Assembly (NCBI GenBank): GCA_003152075.1
Contig: PLZG01000079.1
Location: 2,978 to 66,977, forward strand
Source of the DNA: a candidate division FCPU426 bacterium
GTDB lineage: Bacteria; Oederibacteriota; Muellerivitia; Muellerivitales; Muellerivitaceae
Length of the DNA stretch: 64,000 nt
Reading direction: 5' to 3'
In this document: piece by piece, positions 51,491 through 61,212 of the stretch
How the letters are laid out: each line of letters starts with the position of its first letter
Position numbering within the stretch: position 1 is the first letter of the stretch
Translations under genes and position numbers: made by a program
Notes under the pieces: generated by a model
Databases searched by the model: none
The model's input: the letters and a program-made list of their open reading frames with translations, nothing else
Told to the model about the DNA's origin: nothing

Positions 51491-51546
51491 GAATTTTTCC
51501 TACCTTTCAATCGTTGGATTTTATCTTGTCTGGTAAAATACAACCA

Positions 51547-54500
51547 ATGCAATTCAAAGCCAAAAATCAATTCAAGGCCGTCCGAGGCCTTTTCTTTTTG
51601 ACAGGAATTTTGGGATGGCTTTTTGCCGCCTCTTCTTCCGCTCAGACTTGGTTGAACAGTCCTGCCACAAATGATTGGAACACGGGTACCAACTGGGATA
51701 CCAGTACTATCCCGAACGCCACTTCCGCCTTCGCCACCTTCGGCGCTTCCAACACAGCCAGCGTTTCCCTAAGCGCCAGCGTGACCCTAGACAGCATACT
51801 TTTTAACCCTGGAGCCCCTTCCTATACGCTTAATACCAACGGCAACAGTTTCTCCCTCGTCGGTGGTGGAGTGACCAATAGCTCGGGCGCCGGCCAAACC
51901 TTTAATATAGATGGATCGGGCGCCGTAAGTTTTATGAACGGGGCGACTGCTGGGAACGCCACGTTAGCAAATGCGGGTCTTCTGAGCTTCCATAACACTT
52001 CTACCGCCGCTGCGGCCTCGATCAACAACGGAAATCTCTTTTTGCTTTACGATACCACCACCCTCGCAAACTCCACCGTTGTTAATAACAATAATATGGT
52101 TATGGATAATAACAGCACAGCCGGAAATTCCAAGATTACCAACGGCGGAAATATTAACCTATTCACGAACGCGACTGCCGGAAGCGCCACTCTCATAAAT
52201 AATAATAATATATATTTCCACAACACCTCGACCGCGGGGGGCGCAACCATTCTCAACAATAATTATTTGAGTTTCGCCGACAGCTCCTCGGCCGTGACCG
52301 CCAACATCAACAACGGGAATACCCTTGAATTTTACAACAGCTCCACCGCCGCGAGCGCGACCCTCATCAATAACAGCAACCTTAACTTCTATGACACCTC
52401 GACGGCGGCCAGCGCTGCCATCAGCAATACCACCACGGGGAACCTTACATTCTTGAACAATTCCAACGCGGGGAGCGCCTCTATTTTCAATGCCAATAAT
52501 ATCGTCTTCCGGGATAACGCCTCCGCGGGAAGCGCCACTATCTTCAACTCTGTCAATCCTACCTCCCTGAATTTTTACAACAATTCCACGGCCGCCAATT
52601 CCACCATTCTCAATAACGACAGCGTGGCCTTTCAGGACAGCTCCACGGCGGGCAGTTCCACCATCACCAACAACGGCCATTTGGTATTCGCGTCCAATGG
52701 CTCAACCACGTTTTCGACCGCGGGAAACGCCCAAATACAAAATAATTACGCCCTTTATTTCCAAAATTACTCCACAGCGGGCAACTCGTCCATAAGCAAC
52801 GGAGGGGTCACTGATTCCGTTTTGAATTTTTCCAATAACTCGACGGCGGGAAGCTCAACCATTCTCAACAATTTCAACTCCACTCTTAACTTCACTGACA
52901 ATACAACGGCGGGGCATTCCACCATCACCAATAACGCAACCCTTTTTTCATTCAACTTGAATTCAACCGCGGGTAGTTCCGCCATCACCAACAACGGCAA
53001 CCTAACCTTCAACGACAACTCGACGGGAGGTAACGCGCTTATTAGCAACCAAAGCCACCTCTATTTCCTGAACAACTCCTCGGCCGCTTCCGCTTCCATC
53101 ACGAGTAACATTTATTTAGAGTTCAACGATACCTCGAACGCCGGGAGCGCCACGATCGCGAATACAGGCACGGTGAGATTTTACACAAGCGCTTCCGCCG
53201 GGAGCGCCTCAGTCTCCAATGCTTCCGGAGCGACGATTTTGTTCAACCAAACCTCCTCGGCGGGAAGTGCGACCCTCGCCAACAACGGTTATCTTCAATT
53301 CGGAGATACCACGACCGCGGGCAATTCCAACATTATCAATGACGGCTATCTGTTGTTCAGCAATACCTCCACCGCGGGGGCGGCCACTCTTACCACCAAC
53401 GCGGGAGGCACCATTGTTTTCGACCAATCTGCGGACAGCGGGACCGCCCGTCTCATTGTCAACAGCGGGGGTCTTTTCGCCATTGACAGCCTTGGCAGTT
53501 CCAATTTTAACGTGGGCTCGATCGAGGGGGGCGGGACCTTCAAATTAGGTTCCCATACCCTGACCACGGGGTCGAACAATCTGGATACGACGGTTTCGGG
53601 AACCATCCTGGACGGGGGATCTTTGACAAAGGTAGGCACCGGAACCTTGACCCTCGGCGGAATCAACCTTTACAGCGGCGGAACCGGCCTTAACGGCGGA
53701 ACAATCGCCGTCAGCAATGAAAATAATCTGGGAAACGGCGACCTGTCATTTAACGGAGGGACACTCAAGACCACCGCGGGTATTACTTCCTATAAGTTAA
53801 TCGCGCTTCCCGGAGACGGGACCTTCAACTCCAACGGATTTAATTCCACCTTGGGAGGAGTCATATCCGGGACCGGGACCTTCACCAAAACCGGCTCGGG
53901 CGCCCTGACTTTATATGGAACCAACACCTATAGCGGAGGGACGAGCCTCAATGGTGGAATGATCGACATCCTTAACGACAACAACCTCGGAACGGGTGAC
54001 TTGTCATTCAACGGGGGGACGCTTCAGGTCCTCGCGGCCTTCACTTCGGCTAAAAACATCGCCCTTCCCGGAAGCGGAACCTTTGATTCCAATGGCAATA
54101 ATTCCACTCTTTCCGGTGTGATATCCGGGGGCGGGACCTTCACAAAAACCGGCACGGCCGCGCTGACCCTGACTGGAACCAACACCTATAGCGGGGGAAC
54201 AAGCTTCCTCGGCGGAACCATTGATGTGGGAAATGACAACAACCTGGGTACGGGAAATTTGACCTTTAACGGTGGAACGCTTCAATTCACGGCTGGCCTT
54301 GCCTCTTCTAAAAACATCGATGTCATTGGCAACGGAACCTTTGATACCAATGGGTTTAATTCATCCTTGTCCGGGGTGATTTCGGGCGGGGGAACTTTTA
54401 TTAAAACAGGCGGGGGCAGCTTGACCCTAAATGGAACCAACAGCAACCCGGGTTTGACGGACATCAATAGCGGAACTTTACTTTTGGGTGGGGCGGGGGT

Positions 54501-57102
54501 TTTATCAACTGCGGCCGCGGTATCAGTGGAAGCCGCTGGAATCCTGGACCTGGGCGGGAATGATTTAACGCTGGGCTCCTTAAGCGGTTCGGGGGGTGTT
54601 TCACTGGGCTCCCATAACTTGACCCTGGGGGACAGCACCAATAATGGTTTTGCAGGTGGCATTGCTGGCACAGGGGCCCTCTCCAAAGTCGGTTCGGGAG
54701 CCCTGACTTTGCTTGGAAACAACTCCTATAGCGGCGGAACCAGCTTCATCGGCGGAACCATTGACGCAAGCCAAGACAGCAACCTGGGGACGGGCAACCT
54801 CATTTTCAATGGTGGAACCCTTCAAACAACGGCGGTCTTCGCTTCCAACAAAAACATTACGCTTGCCGGCAACGGAACTTTTGATTCCAACGGTTTTAAC
54901 TCAAATCTTTTAGGGGTGATATCGGGGGGCGGGGCCTTAACCAAGATTGGTTCGGGTGCCTTAACGATAAGCGGAAACAACACTTATAGCGGCGGGACCA
55001 ACCTCAATGGCGGAACCCTTGATGTGAACAACGATAACAACCTGGGAACGGGGGATTTGACCTTTAACGGTGGAACCCTTCAGTCTCTCTCGGGACTCAC
55101 CTCTTCCAAGAATATCGCTCTTGCCGGCAATGGGACCTTCGATTCCAACGGGTTTAATTCCACACTATCAGGGGTCCTATCGGGATCGGGTGCCTTCACG
55201 AAGACGGGCGCTGGAATCCTAAACTTGAGTGGAACCAACACGAATAATGGGGTGGTCAACCTCAATGGCGGCATCCTCGACGTGGGCAACGATAACAATC
55301 TGGGGGCAGGTAGCCTTGCCTTTAACGGCGGAACACTGCAAACCACGGCGGGAATCGTTTCGGCCAAGAAAATCGCCCTTATCGGCAACGGGACCTTCGA
55401 TAGTTACAATAATAACTCCACCCTTTCCGGGGTGATTTCGGGCTCGGGCTCGCTTACCAAGGTGAACACCGGAACGCTGATTTTAACGGGAGTCAACACC
55501 CTTACTGGGGCAATCGTACTCAATGCCGGCACTTTGGCCATGGGGGTAAGCACCGCCTTTGGCTCGGGCTCGGTCGTGGTGAATGGAGGAATCCTAGCGG
55601 ACAACGGATCCCCGATTACGGTCAATGCGGGAGGGAATTACACGCAAACCGGTGGAACCTTGCAAATTGGCCTCGACGGCCCACCAGGTACTGCAGTTAC
55701 TGGAGACCGCTTGAATTTTACCGGCGCGGCTAATCTTGGCGGCACCTTGGGTGTGACAATCCGAAACGGCTACGTTCCCCTAATCGGGGACAGTTTCCAA
55801 TTCCTCTCCGCCTCCAGCGTCAGTGGCAGGTTCAGTCAATTAAGCGCGCCTTCCCAAGGGATGAGGTGGTACCCCGAATACCAATCCACAGGAGTTTTTC
55901 TTCTGGCTATCCAACCCACCTTGGCGATTTCAGGAACCGCGAACCAAACCGCCGTGGGCGCGTGGCTGGAAAAAAATCTTTTGGATAAGGGGCTGGACTC
56001 GCTCGTGCCTTCCCTGGGAGTCCAATCAACCACAAGCCTCCAGTCCAATTATGATTTAATCGCTCCAGAGGAATTAGCCTCGCTCTATCAAATGGGTTTC
56101 GCGGCGATTGATTCCCAAACCGGTATCGTTGAGGGCCGCTTAGCCAGCCTTCGTGGAATACCCTCAGCCAAGGCTTCCCGTTATTCCTCAAATGGGGACG
56201 GCCCTCTTTTCGCGGCCAACTTATCCGCGGACACCGAAAGGGACATGGCCCGGTCGGCTTTGTTGGAAGAAAACCTCCAAACCCCGGAGAATGAATGGGA
56301 CGTTTATGCCCAAGGGAACGGCGATTTTGCGTCGATCAAGGCTGATGCCAACGCGGGCGGATATCAGTTCTCAACCGCTGGGTTCACTGCTGGGGCCGAC
56401 CACCGTTTCACCAAGGAACTGGCGGGCGGCGTTCTTTTAGGCTACGGACAGGGAACAGTCACCCCGACCGCTGGCGGAAAGTTGCAATCCACGGGGGGCT
56501 TGGCGGGACTTTACGGCGGATGGCACCAGAACGGCCTTCACGCGGAGGCCCAAGTGTCGGCGGGTATCAATCAATACACCACTCAAAGGGTGGCTTATGG
56601 TGGGACAGCCACCGGAAGCACCCAGGGACTTCAGTACGTGGGTCAATTGAACTTGGGATATGAGTGGAAAAAGGGCCGTTTTACCATGGGGCCTTTCGCC
56701 TCGGGTCAATATAGTTATGTTGGAATTAACAGCTTCACCGAACAAGGGTCCCTCGCGCCTTTAACCATCCCAAGCCAGGGCGAAACTTCGTTTAGCACTA
56801 AAATTGGAATGGACGCAAGCCCCCGTTTTAAAATGGATAGCCTGATTCTGATACCCAATATTAGCGCGGCTTGGAAATATCAATTCCAGGGATACCAGGA
56901 CAATTTAACCGCCGGGTTGGCCAGTGGAGCCAATTTCACGGTTCAGGGTCCTGCGACCGGCCAAAGCGAAGCCGTTGTGGACGTGGGGGTAAGCGCCAAC
57001 TTTAATCAAGTTCTCTCTGCAAACCTGCAATATGAGGGAAAACTTGGTTTTTCCAATTATGATTCCCAAAGTTTTTCAGGTGGTTTGAGCTACGGGTTTT
57101 AA
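51547..57102 (+). CDS. Giant autotransporter with two repeat arrays
   Basis: About 1851 residues from the ATG at 51547, chosen since it gives a signal peptide (GLFFLTGILGWLFAASSSAQ); the TTG at 51514 would not. Passenger: first about 25 units of ~20 residues (FxNNSTAGSATIxNNGxL), then about seven ~80-residue autotransporter-associated strand repeats (TFTKTGTAALTLTGTNTYSGGT). Both arrays predict a long beta-helix. The last ~270 residues (EWDVYAQGNGDFASIK onward) are the barrel, ending GGLSYGF with terminal Phe. Type Va secretion; likely a surface adhesin. No clear ribosome site. Confidence 0.88.
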   Translation: MQFKAKNQFKAVRGLFFLTGILGWLFAASSSAQTWLNSPATNDWNTGTNWDTSTIPNATSAFATFGASNTASVSLSASVTLDSILFNPGAPSYTLNTNGNSFSLVGGGVTNSSGAGQTFNIDGSGAVSFMNGATAGNATLANAGLLSFHNTSTAAAASINNGNLFLLYDTTTLANSTVVNNNNMVMDNNSTAGNSKITNGGNINLFTNATAGSATLINNNNIYFHNTSTAGGATILNNNYLSFADSSSAVTANINNGNTLEFYNSSTAASATLINNSNLNFYDTSTAASAAISNTTTGNLTFLNNSNAGSASIFNANNIVFRDNASAGSATIFNSVNPTSLNFYNNSTAANSTILNNDSVAFQDSSTAGSSTITNNGHLVFASNGSTTFSTAGNAQIQNNYALYFQNYSTAGNSSISNGGVTDSVLNFSNNSTAGSSTILNNFNSTLNFTDNTTAGHSTITNNATLFSFNLNSTAGSSAITNNGNLTFNDNSTGGNALISNQSHLYFLNNSSAASASITSNIYLEFNDTSNAGSATIANTGTVRFYTSASAGSASVSNASGATILFNQTSSAGSATLANNGYLQFGDTTTAGNSNIINDGYLLFSNTSTAGAATLTTNAGGTIVFDQSADSGTARLIVNSGGLFAIDSLGSSNFNVGSIEGGGTFKLGSHTLTTGSNNLDTTVSGTILDGGSLTKVGTGTLTLGGINLYSGGTGLNGGTIAVSNENNLGNGDLSFNGGTLKTTAGITSYKLIALPGDGTFNSNGFNSTLGGVISGTGTFTKTGSGALTLYGTNTYSGGTSLNGGMIDILNDNNLGTGDLSFNGGTLQVLAAFTSAKNIALPGSGTFDSNGNNSTLSGVISGGGTFTKTGTAALTLTGTNTYSGGTSFLGGTIDVGNDNNLGTGNLTFNGGTLQFTAGLASSKNIDVIGNGTFDTNGFNSSLSGVISGGGTFIKTGGGSLTLNGTNSNPGLTDINSGTLLLGGAGVLSTAAAVSVEAAGILDLGGNDLTLGSLSGSGGVSLGSHNLTLGDSTNNGFAGGIAGTGALSKVGSGALTLLGNNSYSGGTSFIGGTIDASQDSNLGTGNLIFNGGTLQTTAVFASNKNITLAGNGTFDSNGFNSNLLGVISGGGALTKIGSGALTISGNNTYSGGTNLNGGTLDVNNDNNLGTGDLTFNGGTLQSLSGLTSSKNIALAGNGTFDSNGFNSTLSGVLSGSGAFTKTGAGILNLSGTNTNNGVVNLNGGILDVGNDNNLGAGSLAFNGGTLQTTAGIVSAKKIALIGNGTFDSYNNNSTLSGVISGSGSLTKVNTGTLILTGVNTLTGAIVLNAGTLAMGVSTAFGSGSVVVNGGILADNGSPITVNAGGNYTQTGGTLQIGLDGPPGTAVTGDRLNFTGAANLGGTLGVTIRNGYVPLIGDSFQFLSASSVSGRFSQLSAPSQGMRWYPEYQSTGVFLLAIQPTLAISGTANQTAVGAWLEKNLLDKGLDSLVPSLGVQSTTSLQSNYDLIAPEELASLYQMGFAAIDSQTGIVEGRLASLRGIPSAKASRYSSNGDGPLFAANLSADTERDMARSALLEENLQTPENEWDVYAQGNGDFASIKADANAGGYQFSTAGFTAGADHRFTKELAGGVLLGYGQGTVTPTAGGKLQSTGGLAGLYGGWHQNGLHAEAQVSAGINQYTTQRVAYGGTATGSTQGLQYVGQLNLGYEWKKGRFTMGPFASGQYSYVGINSFTEQGSLAPLTIPSQGETSFSTKIGMDASPRFKMDSLILIPNISAAWKYQFQGYQDNLTAGLASGANFTVQGPATGQSEAVVDVGVSANFNQVLSANLQYEGKLGFSNYDSQSFSGGLSYGF
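51900..53400 (+). repeat. Short passenger repeat array of the autotransporter
   Basis: About 25 tandem units of roughly 60 bases (20 residues) with pattern hydrophobic-x-Asn/Asp-x-Ser-Thr-Ala-Gly-x-Ala-x-Ile-x-Asn-Asn. Units differ at DNA level, so the array is old rather than freshly expanded. Confidence 0.75.
53590..55470 (+). repeat. Long passenger repeat array (autotransporter-associated strand repeats)
   Basis: About seven units of roughly 240 bases, each reading like GVISGxGxFTKTGxGxLTL followed by GTNTYSGGT and NNLGTGxLxFNGGTLQ. The resemblance to the TIGR02601/PATR repeat is strong. Confidence 0.75.
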
Positions 57103-57235
57103 AGTTCCTTGTAAACAAAGTATTTCCGGGCCTATTTGAGAGCTTGAAGGTGTGTTTTTTCCAGTTAAGAAGCGTATAATCTAGTCATTGTCCCCCCACG
57201 GCTTTCCCATTCCTTCGAAAGGGTTCGCTAGAATT

Positions 57236-57265
57236 TCCCCTAATTTAATTTGAGGGGATTTTTAT
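57236..57265 (+). terminator. Probable terminator hairpin after the autotransporter
   Basis: TCCCCT (57236-57241) pairs with AGGGGA (57253-57258), followed by TTTTTAT. It is about 135 bases after the stop, with no gene between. Confidence 0.5.
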
Positions 57266-57274
57266 GTTGTGGGA

Positions 57275-58372
<1,098 letters not shown>

Positions 58373-58609
58373 CATTTTTTTGATCAGGTTGAGTAAGTCT
58401 GAAATTTTTTTAAACCATTAAACTCATTTCGTGACCGCTTTCGCCTTCATCGTGAAAATGATTGTTATTTGAGGGGCTTGGGGTCTTTAATCTAAGTTGC
58501 AGGAGCCCAATTCGGCTGATACAATGCCTCCCCTGAAGTGGCGTCCTCCTCTTTTAGGGCGCTTTAGCGCCTGAGCCAATGTCAATTCCGTATCAATGGG
58601 AAAAACGAT
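58373..58609 (+). other. Intergenic region with small hairpin
   Basis: 237 bases without a gene. GGCGC-TTTA-GCGCC near 58558-58572 can form a hairpin; GGCTGATACAATGCC near 58513 contains a -10-like TACAAT. Nothing more can be supported. Confidence 0.4.
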
Positions 58610-59299
58610 ATGCGATTATTCATGCAAATCCTCCTGGTCCTTTTTATCCTGGCCGCGGTTTACGCGATTGTGGTTGGCTTGGGACTCACCCGGGTATTCA
58701 AGCGGCATAAATCCACGACCAAGACCGTCATGATCAATGATTTCGAGTACCCCAGGGATGATTTTGATTGGACAACGGGCGGTTACGTTAAAATCGAGCC
58801 CTCCACCGAAAACCAAACCCACGGAAAAAAGTGTGCGAAGGCGACATTTCTTTTGCAAAAACAGTTTTTTCCGGAACCGACTCCGGGTGTGCCTTCCTCC
58901 AGTTCCGGACCCACGACTTGGCGGCCTGAGATGATTTTGGACGTGAATTCGGTGACAAGATTGCCGGTTTACGAGTGGCAGGAATACTCGGCTTTGAAAA
59001 TGGACGTTTTCAACGATCAAGCCCAACCCGTGACTTACCATCTTCAAGTGGCAGATTCCCGGGCCTTTGTTTATGAAACCTCGGGTCCTTTGACGCCGAA
59101 AAAAGTCACTAATATTTCCATGCCAACCGATGATTTGGTGAAAAGCCGGTTGGACCTGGTGAATATCCGATCCCTGAAGTTTTGGGTCGATATGACTGGC
59201 GCGACGGAACCGGTTGTCGTGTACTTGGACAATCTACGTCTGGAAGGCGATGCGACCGTGCCAGCCCCCAAAAAAGAAGCGCCTAAAAGTAAACCCTAA
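58610..59299 (+). CDS. Membrane-anchored beta-sandwich-like protein
   Basis: 229 residues. An N-terminal helix (FMQILLVLFILAAVYAIVVGLGL) anchors an outer domain: MINDFEYPRDDFDWTTGGYVKIE, KCAKATFLL, YSALKMDVFNDQ, VYLDNLRLEGD. The pattern of FE-, LKMDVFN and YLDNLRL strands resembles galactose-binding or CIA30/CBM-type jelly rolls that bind glycans. It ends with a Lys/Pro tail. Next to the LacI-type regulator, a sugar-related role is plausible but unproven. Confidence 0.65.
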   Translation: MRLFMQILLVLFILAAVYAIVVGLGLTRVFKRHKSTTKTVMINDFEYPRDDFDWTTGGYVKIEPSTENQTHGKKCAKATFLLQKQFFPEPTPGVPSSSSGPTTWRPEMILDVNSVTRLPVYEWQEYSALKMDVFNDQAQPVTYHLQVADSRAFVYETSGPLTPKKVTNISMPTDDLVKSRLDLVNIRSLKFWVDMTGATEPVVVYLDNLRLEGDATVPAPKKEAPKSKP

Positions 59300-59322
59300 A
59301 AAAAAAATTGAAGGCATCCTCT

Positions 59323-59397
59323 AGCGCCAAGACGCCAAGTAACATCCAAGTGTTCAGGAATAAAAAGAATGACTTGGAGTCTATGCGTCTTGGGGCT
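59323..59397 (+). repeat. Intergenic imperfect inverted repeat
   Basis: AGCGCCAAGACGC (59323-59335) and GCGTCTTGGGGCT (59385-59397) pair with one mismatch. The wording matches dispersed GCCAAGACGCC-type repeats I recall from other genomes. It separates two convergent genes. Confidence 0.6.
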
Positions 59398-59415
59398 GGC
59401 ATTTGTTTTGAAAGT

Positions 59416-60873
59416 TTAAAGAAAAATCGTTGTGGATATCTGGGATCCCAGGAATCCAACCGTATTGGTCGAATTATTGTTGTCCGTGGTTTGCCCCATA
59501 AATAAACGAAAATCAACCCTGCCAAAAACCTTCTCCACTCCAAAACCAGCGTCTACTGTTGTGGTTAAGGTGTCCGGATTTCCACCTGTATAGATTCGAT
59601 CTTCCAACACCAAACCCAACCGAAAGGCCCAAGTGGGTGACAACCACCTTTCTCCCCCGAAGGCCACTTGGTAAAGGTCAAAATCCGTGTTACTGGAATT
59701 GAGTCCAGTGGAAAGCAAGTTTTGAGCGCCTACCACGTAGTTTTGGCTTTTCCATTGGAACCCAAAGGTGTATTCCTTCGGACTTTCCAATCCAATCCCA
59801 AAGCGGGTGCTAATTTGCTGACGATTGGAATAGTTATGAAAAAATTGAGAACCGTCACCTAAGAAATCAGGAACGTTTGTAAAGTAAATATCAACACTCC
59901 CTCCCAAATTGAGGTTTTCTTGCTCCGAGAACGGAAAGATTAAACGGGTCGCGCAGTCGACGTTCATGGTTTGAAAATAGGTTATTTTGGATTTAACGCC
60001 ATCGCTGTAAAAGGCCACGGATTGGTCGTAATCGGTGTCGTAATTAATAAAATCGGTGGAAAAACGAATTTTGACCCGTTGGGGAATTTCATATAGAAGT
60101 TCGCCGCCGTATGAATAATAGTCCGTCGTGGGGGTGGTCCGGGTAACGGGAAAATTGGAATTGTTGGAGTAATAAAGGATAAGGTTTTGGTTTTCGACGC
60201 TGGGGCCCAACTGGGTCGTGAAAAAGCCGCCCGCCTGCCAGCGCGGGGAATCGGGCGAGGATGGGGCTGGAAAGGTAGCGGCAATTCCAGTTTTTAAAAG
60301 CATTTGGTTTTGCCCGCCGGAGCTCGAGGCGAGCCCCGTGAAGGAATTCAAAAGGCCAGGGTCGTAATTCTTATCGGATTCAATATTAAGTATTTCCACT
60401 CCCAGGGCGCCGAATGGAAGGGCATAAGCCGCTCGAACCAGTCCGCGGTATTGGGAAAGGGTATAGGTGTCGCTCGTATAAACGGGCAGGCCCTGCGTCG
60501 AGAGGAAATCCCCCAAAAGCTGAAAGGACCAGTTTGGGGTGGGGAAAAGCATCAACCCCTCATAGCGAATGGTGCTGTCGCTGATACGGGGAATGGTGGT
60601 CCAAGTCTGCTGTTTGCTGGTGCCCCAAGGACCTTCCTGGTCGGAGTAAAACCATTGCCCGGAGAGGTCAAACCGGCTCCGGGTGTTTAACAGGGCCAGG
60701 CCAGCCGGGTTGCCGTCCAAAAAAAGACTCAAATCGTTCGTTTCGTCCGTCATGATGGTGGTTAGGCCGCCTGTTGCCTCCACCCTGTTCTCGGAGGCGT
60801 AACTGATGGTAGGCTTGCCCGCCAAGCCCACCAAAAGTAGTAGGCAAAAGGTTATTCTCATGACTCGATTCAT
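59416..60873 (-). CDS. Outer-membrane barrel protein, unknown
   Basis: 485 residues on the minus strand, start ATG 60873 after GAGGAA. Signal peptide ending near ISYAS; many amphipathic strands (RFDLSGQWFYSDQEGPW, NWSFQLLGDFLSTQGLP, EYTFGFQWKSQNYVVGAQNLL, WAFRLGLVLEDRIYTGG) and a final strand SQISTTIFL. The DGNPAGLALLNTRSRFDLSG stretch near the start resembles the NPAG element of PorV-type and FadL-like barrels. Distant kinship to the PorV-like protein at 7089 is possible. Confidence 0.65.
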   Translation of the reverse strand: MNRVMRITFCLLLLVGLAGKPTISYASENRVEATGGLTTIMTDETNDLSLFLDGNPAGLALLNTRSRFDLSGQWFYSDQEGPWGTSKQQTWTTIPRISDSTIRYEGLMLFPTPNWSFQLLGDFLSTQGLPVYTSDTYTLSQYRGLVRAAYALPFGALGVEILNIESDKNYDPGLLNSFTGLASSSGGQNQMLLKTGIAATFPAPSSPDSPRWQAGGFFTTQLGPSVENQNLILYYSNNSNFPVTRTTPTTDYYSYGGELLYEIPQRVKIRFSTDFINYDTDYDQSVAFYSDGVKSKITYFQTMNVDCATRLIFPFSEQENLNLGGSVDIYFTNVPDFLGDGSQFFHNYSNRQQISTRFGIGLESPKEYTFGFQWKSQNYVVGAQNLLSTGLNSSNTDFDLYQVAFGGERWLSPTWAFRLGLVLEDRIYTGGNPDTLTTTVDAGFGVEKVFGRVDFRLFMGQTTDNNNSTNTVGFLGSQISTTIFL

Positions 60874-61171
60874 GGTTCCTCAATAAAAGGGGATGGCGAG
60901 TGGCAGTATAACACAGGGCCAATTGATCATGACCAGGGTTGCTCTGTCATGAAAAATCGTTAAAATAAGAAACGGGATCCAAGTCAAGGCGGAGTCTCTT
61001 ACCCCGCTTTTTCCAGGTTGCTTTGAGAATGACTAGTTTATCTTTTGTTTTCGGATTTTCGAGCCTCCTGTTTTCTTTTCCTGCCGCGTTTTTTACGCGG
61101 ATTTACCAGAGCCAGCTATCAACGGTTCGTTGTCAGCTGGTAGTTTGATTTCGACAATAAAATTAGCTGAT

Positions 61172-61203
61172 AGCCGACAGTGCGTAACTGTCGGCTGTTT
61201 TTT
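61172..61203 (+). terminator. Terminator-like hairpin just before the RlmD-fusion start
   Basis: AGCCGACAGT (61172-61181) pairs perfectly with ACTGTCGGCT (61187-61196), followed by G and six T, nine bases before the ATG. Upstream, CCAGCT...AGCTGG (61112-61140) forms another hairpin, and GCTATCA (61115-61121) could pair with TGATAGC (61168-61174), overlapping the terminator's 5' arm. This arrangement could be an attenuator, or an intergenic repeat that happens to terminate. Confidence 0.6.
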
Positions 61204-61212
61204 AGGACTCTC

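Noticed and set aside
51900..55470. CRISPR-like or microsatellite array
   Set aside because: Periodicity comes from protein repeats inside one open frame; units vary in length and sequence and there are no identical repeats with unique spacers.
59358..59366. GGAATAAAA on the plus strand as a sixth promoter copy
   Set aside because: It falls inside an intergenic inverted repeat and no plus-strand gene starts within 1.8 kb.
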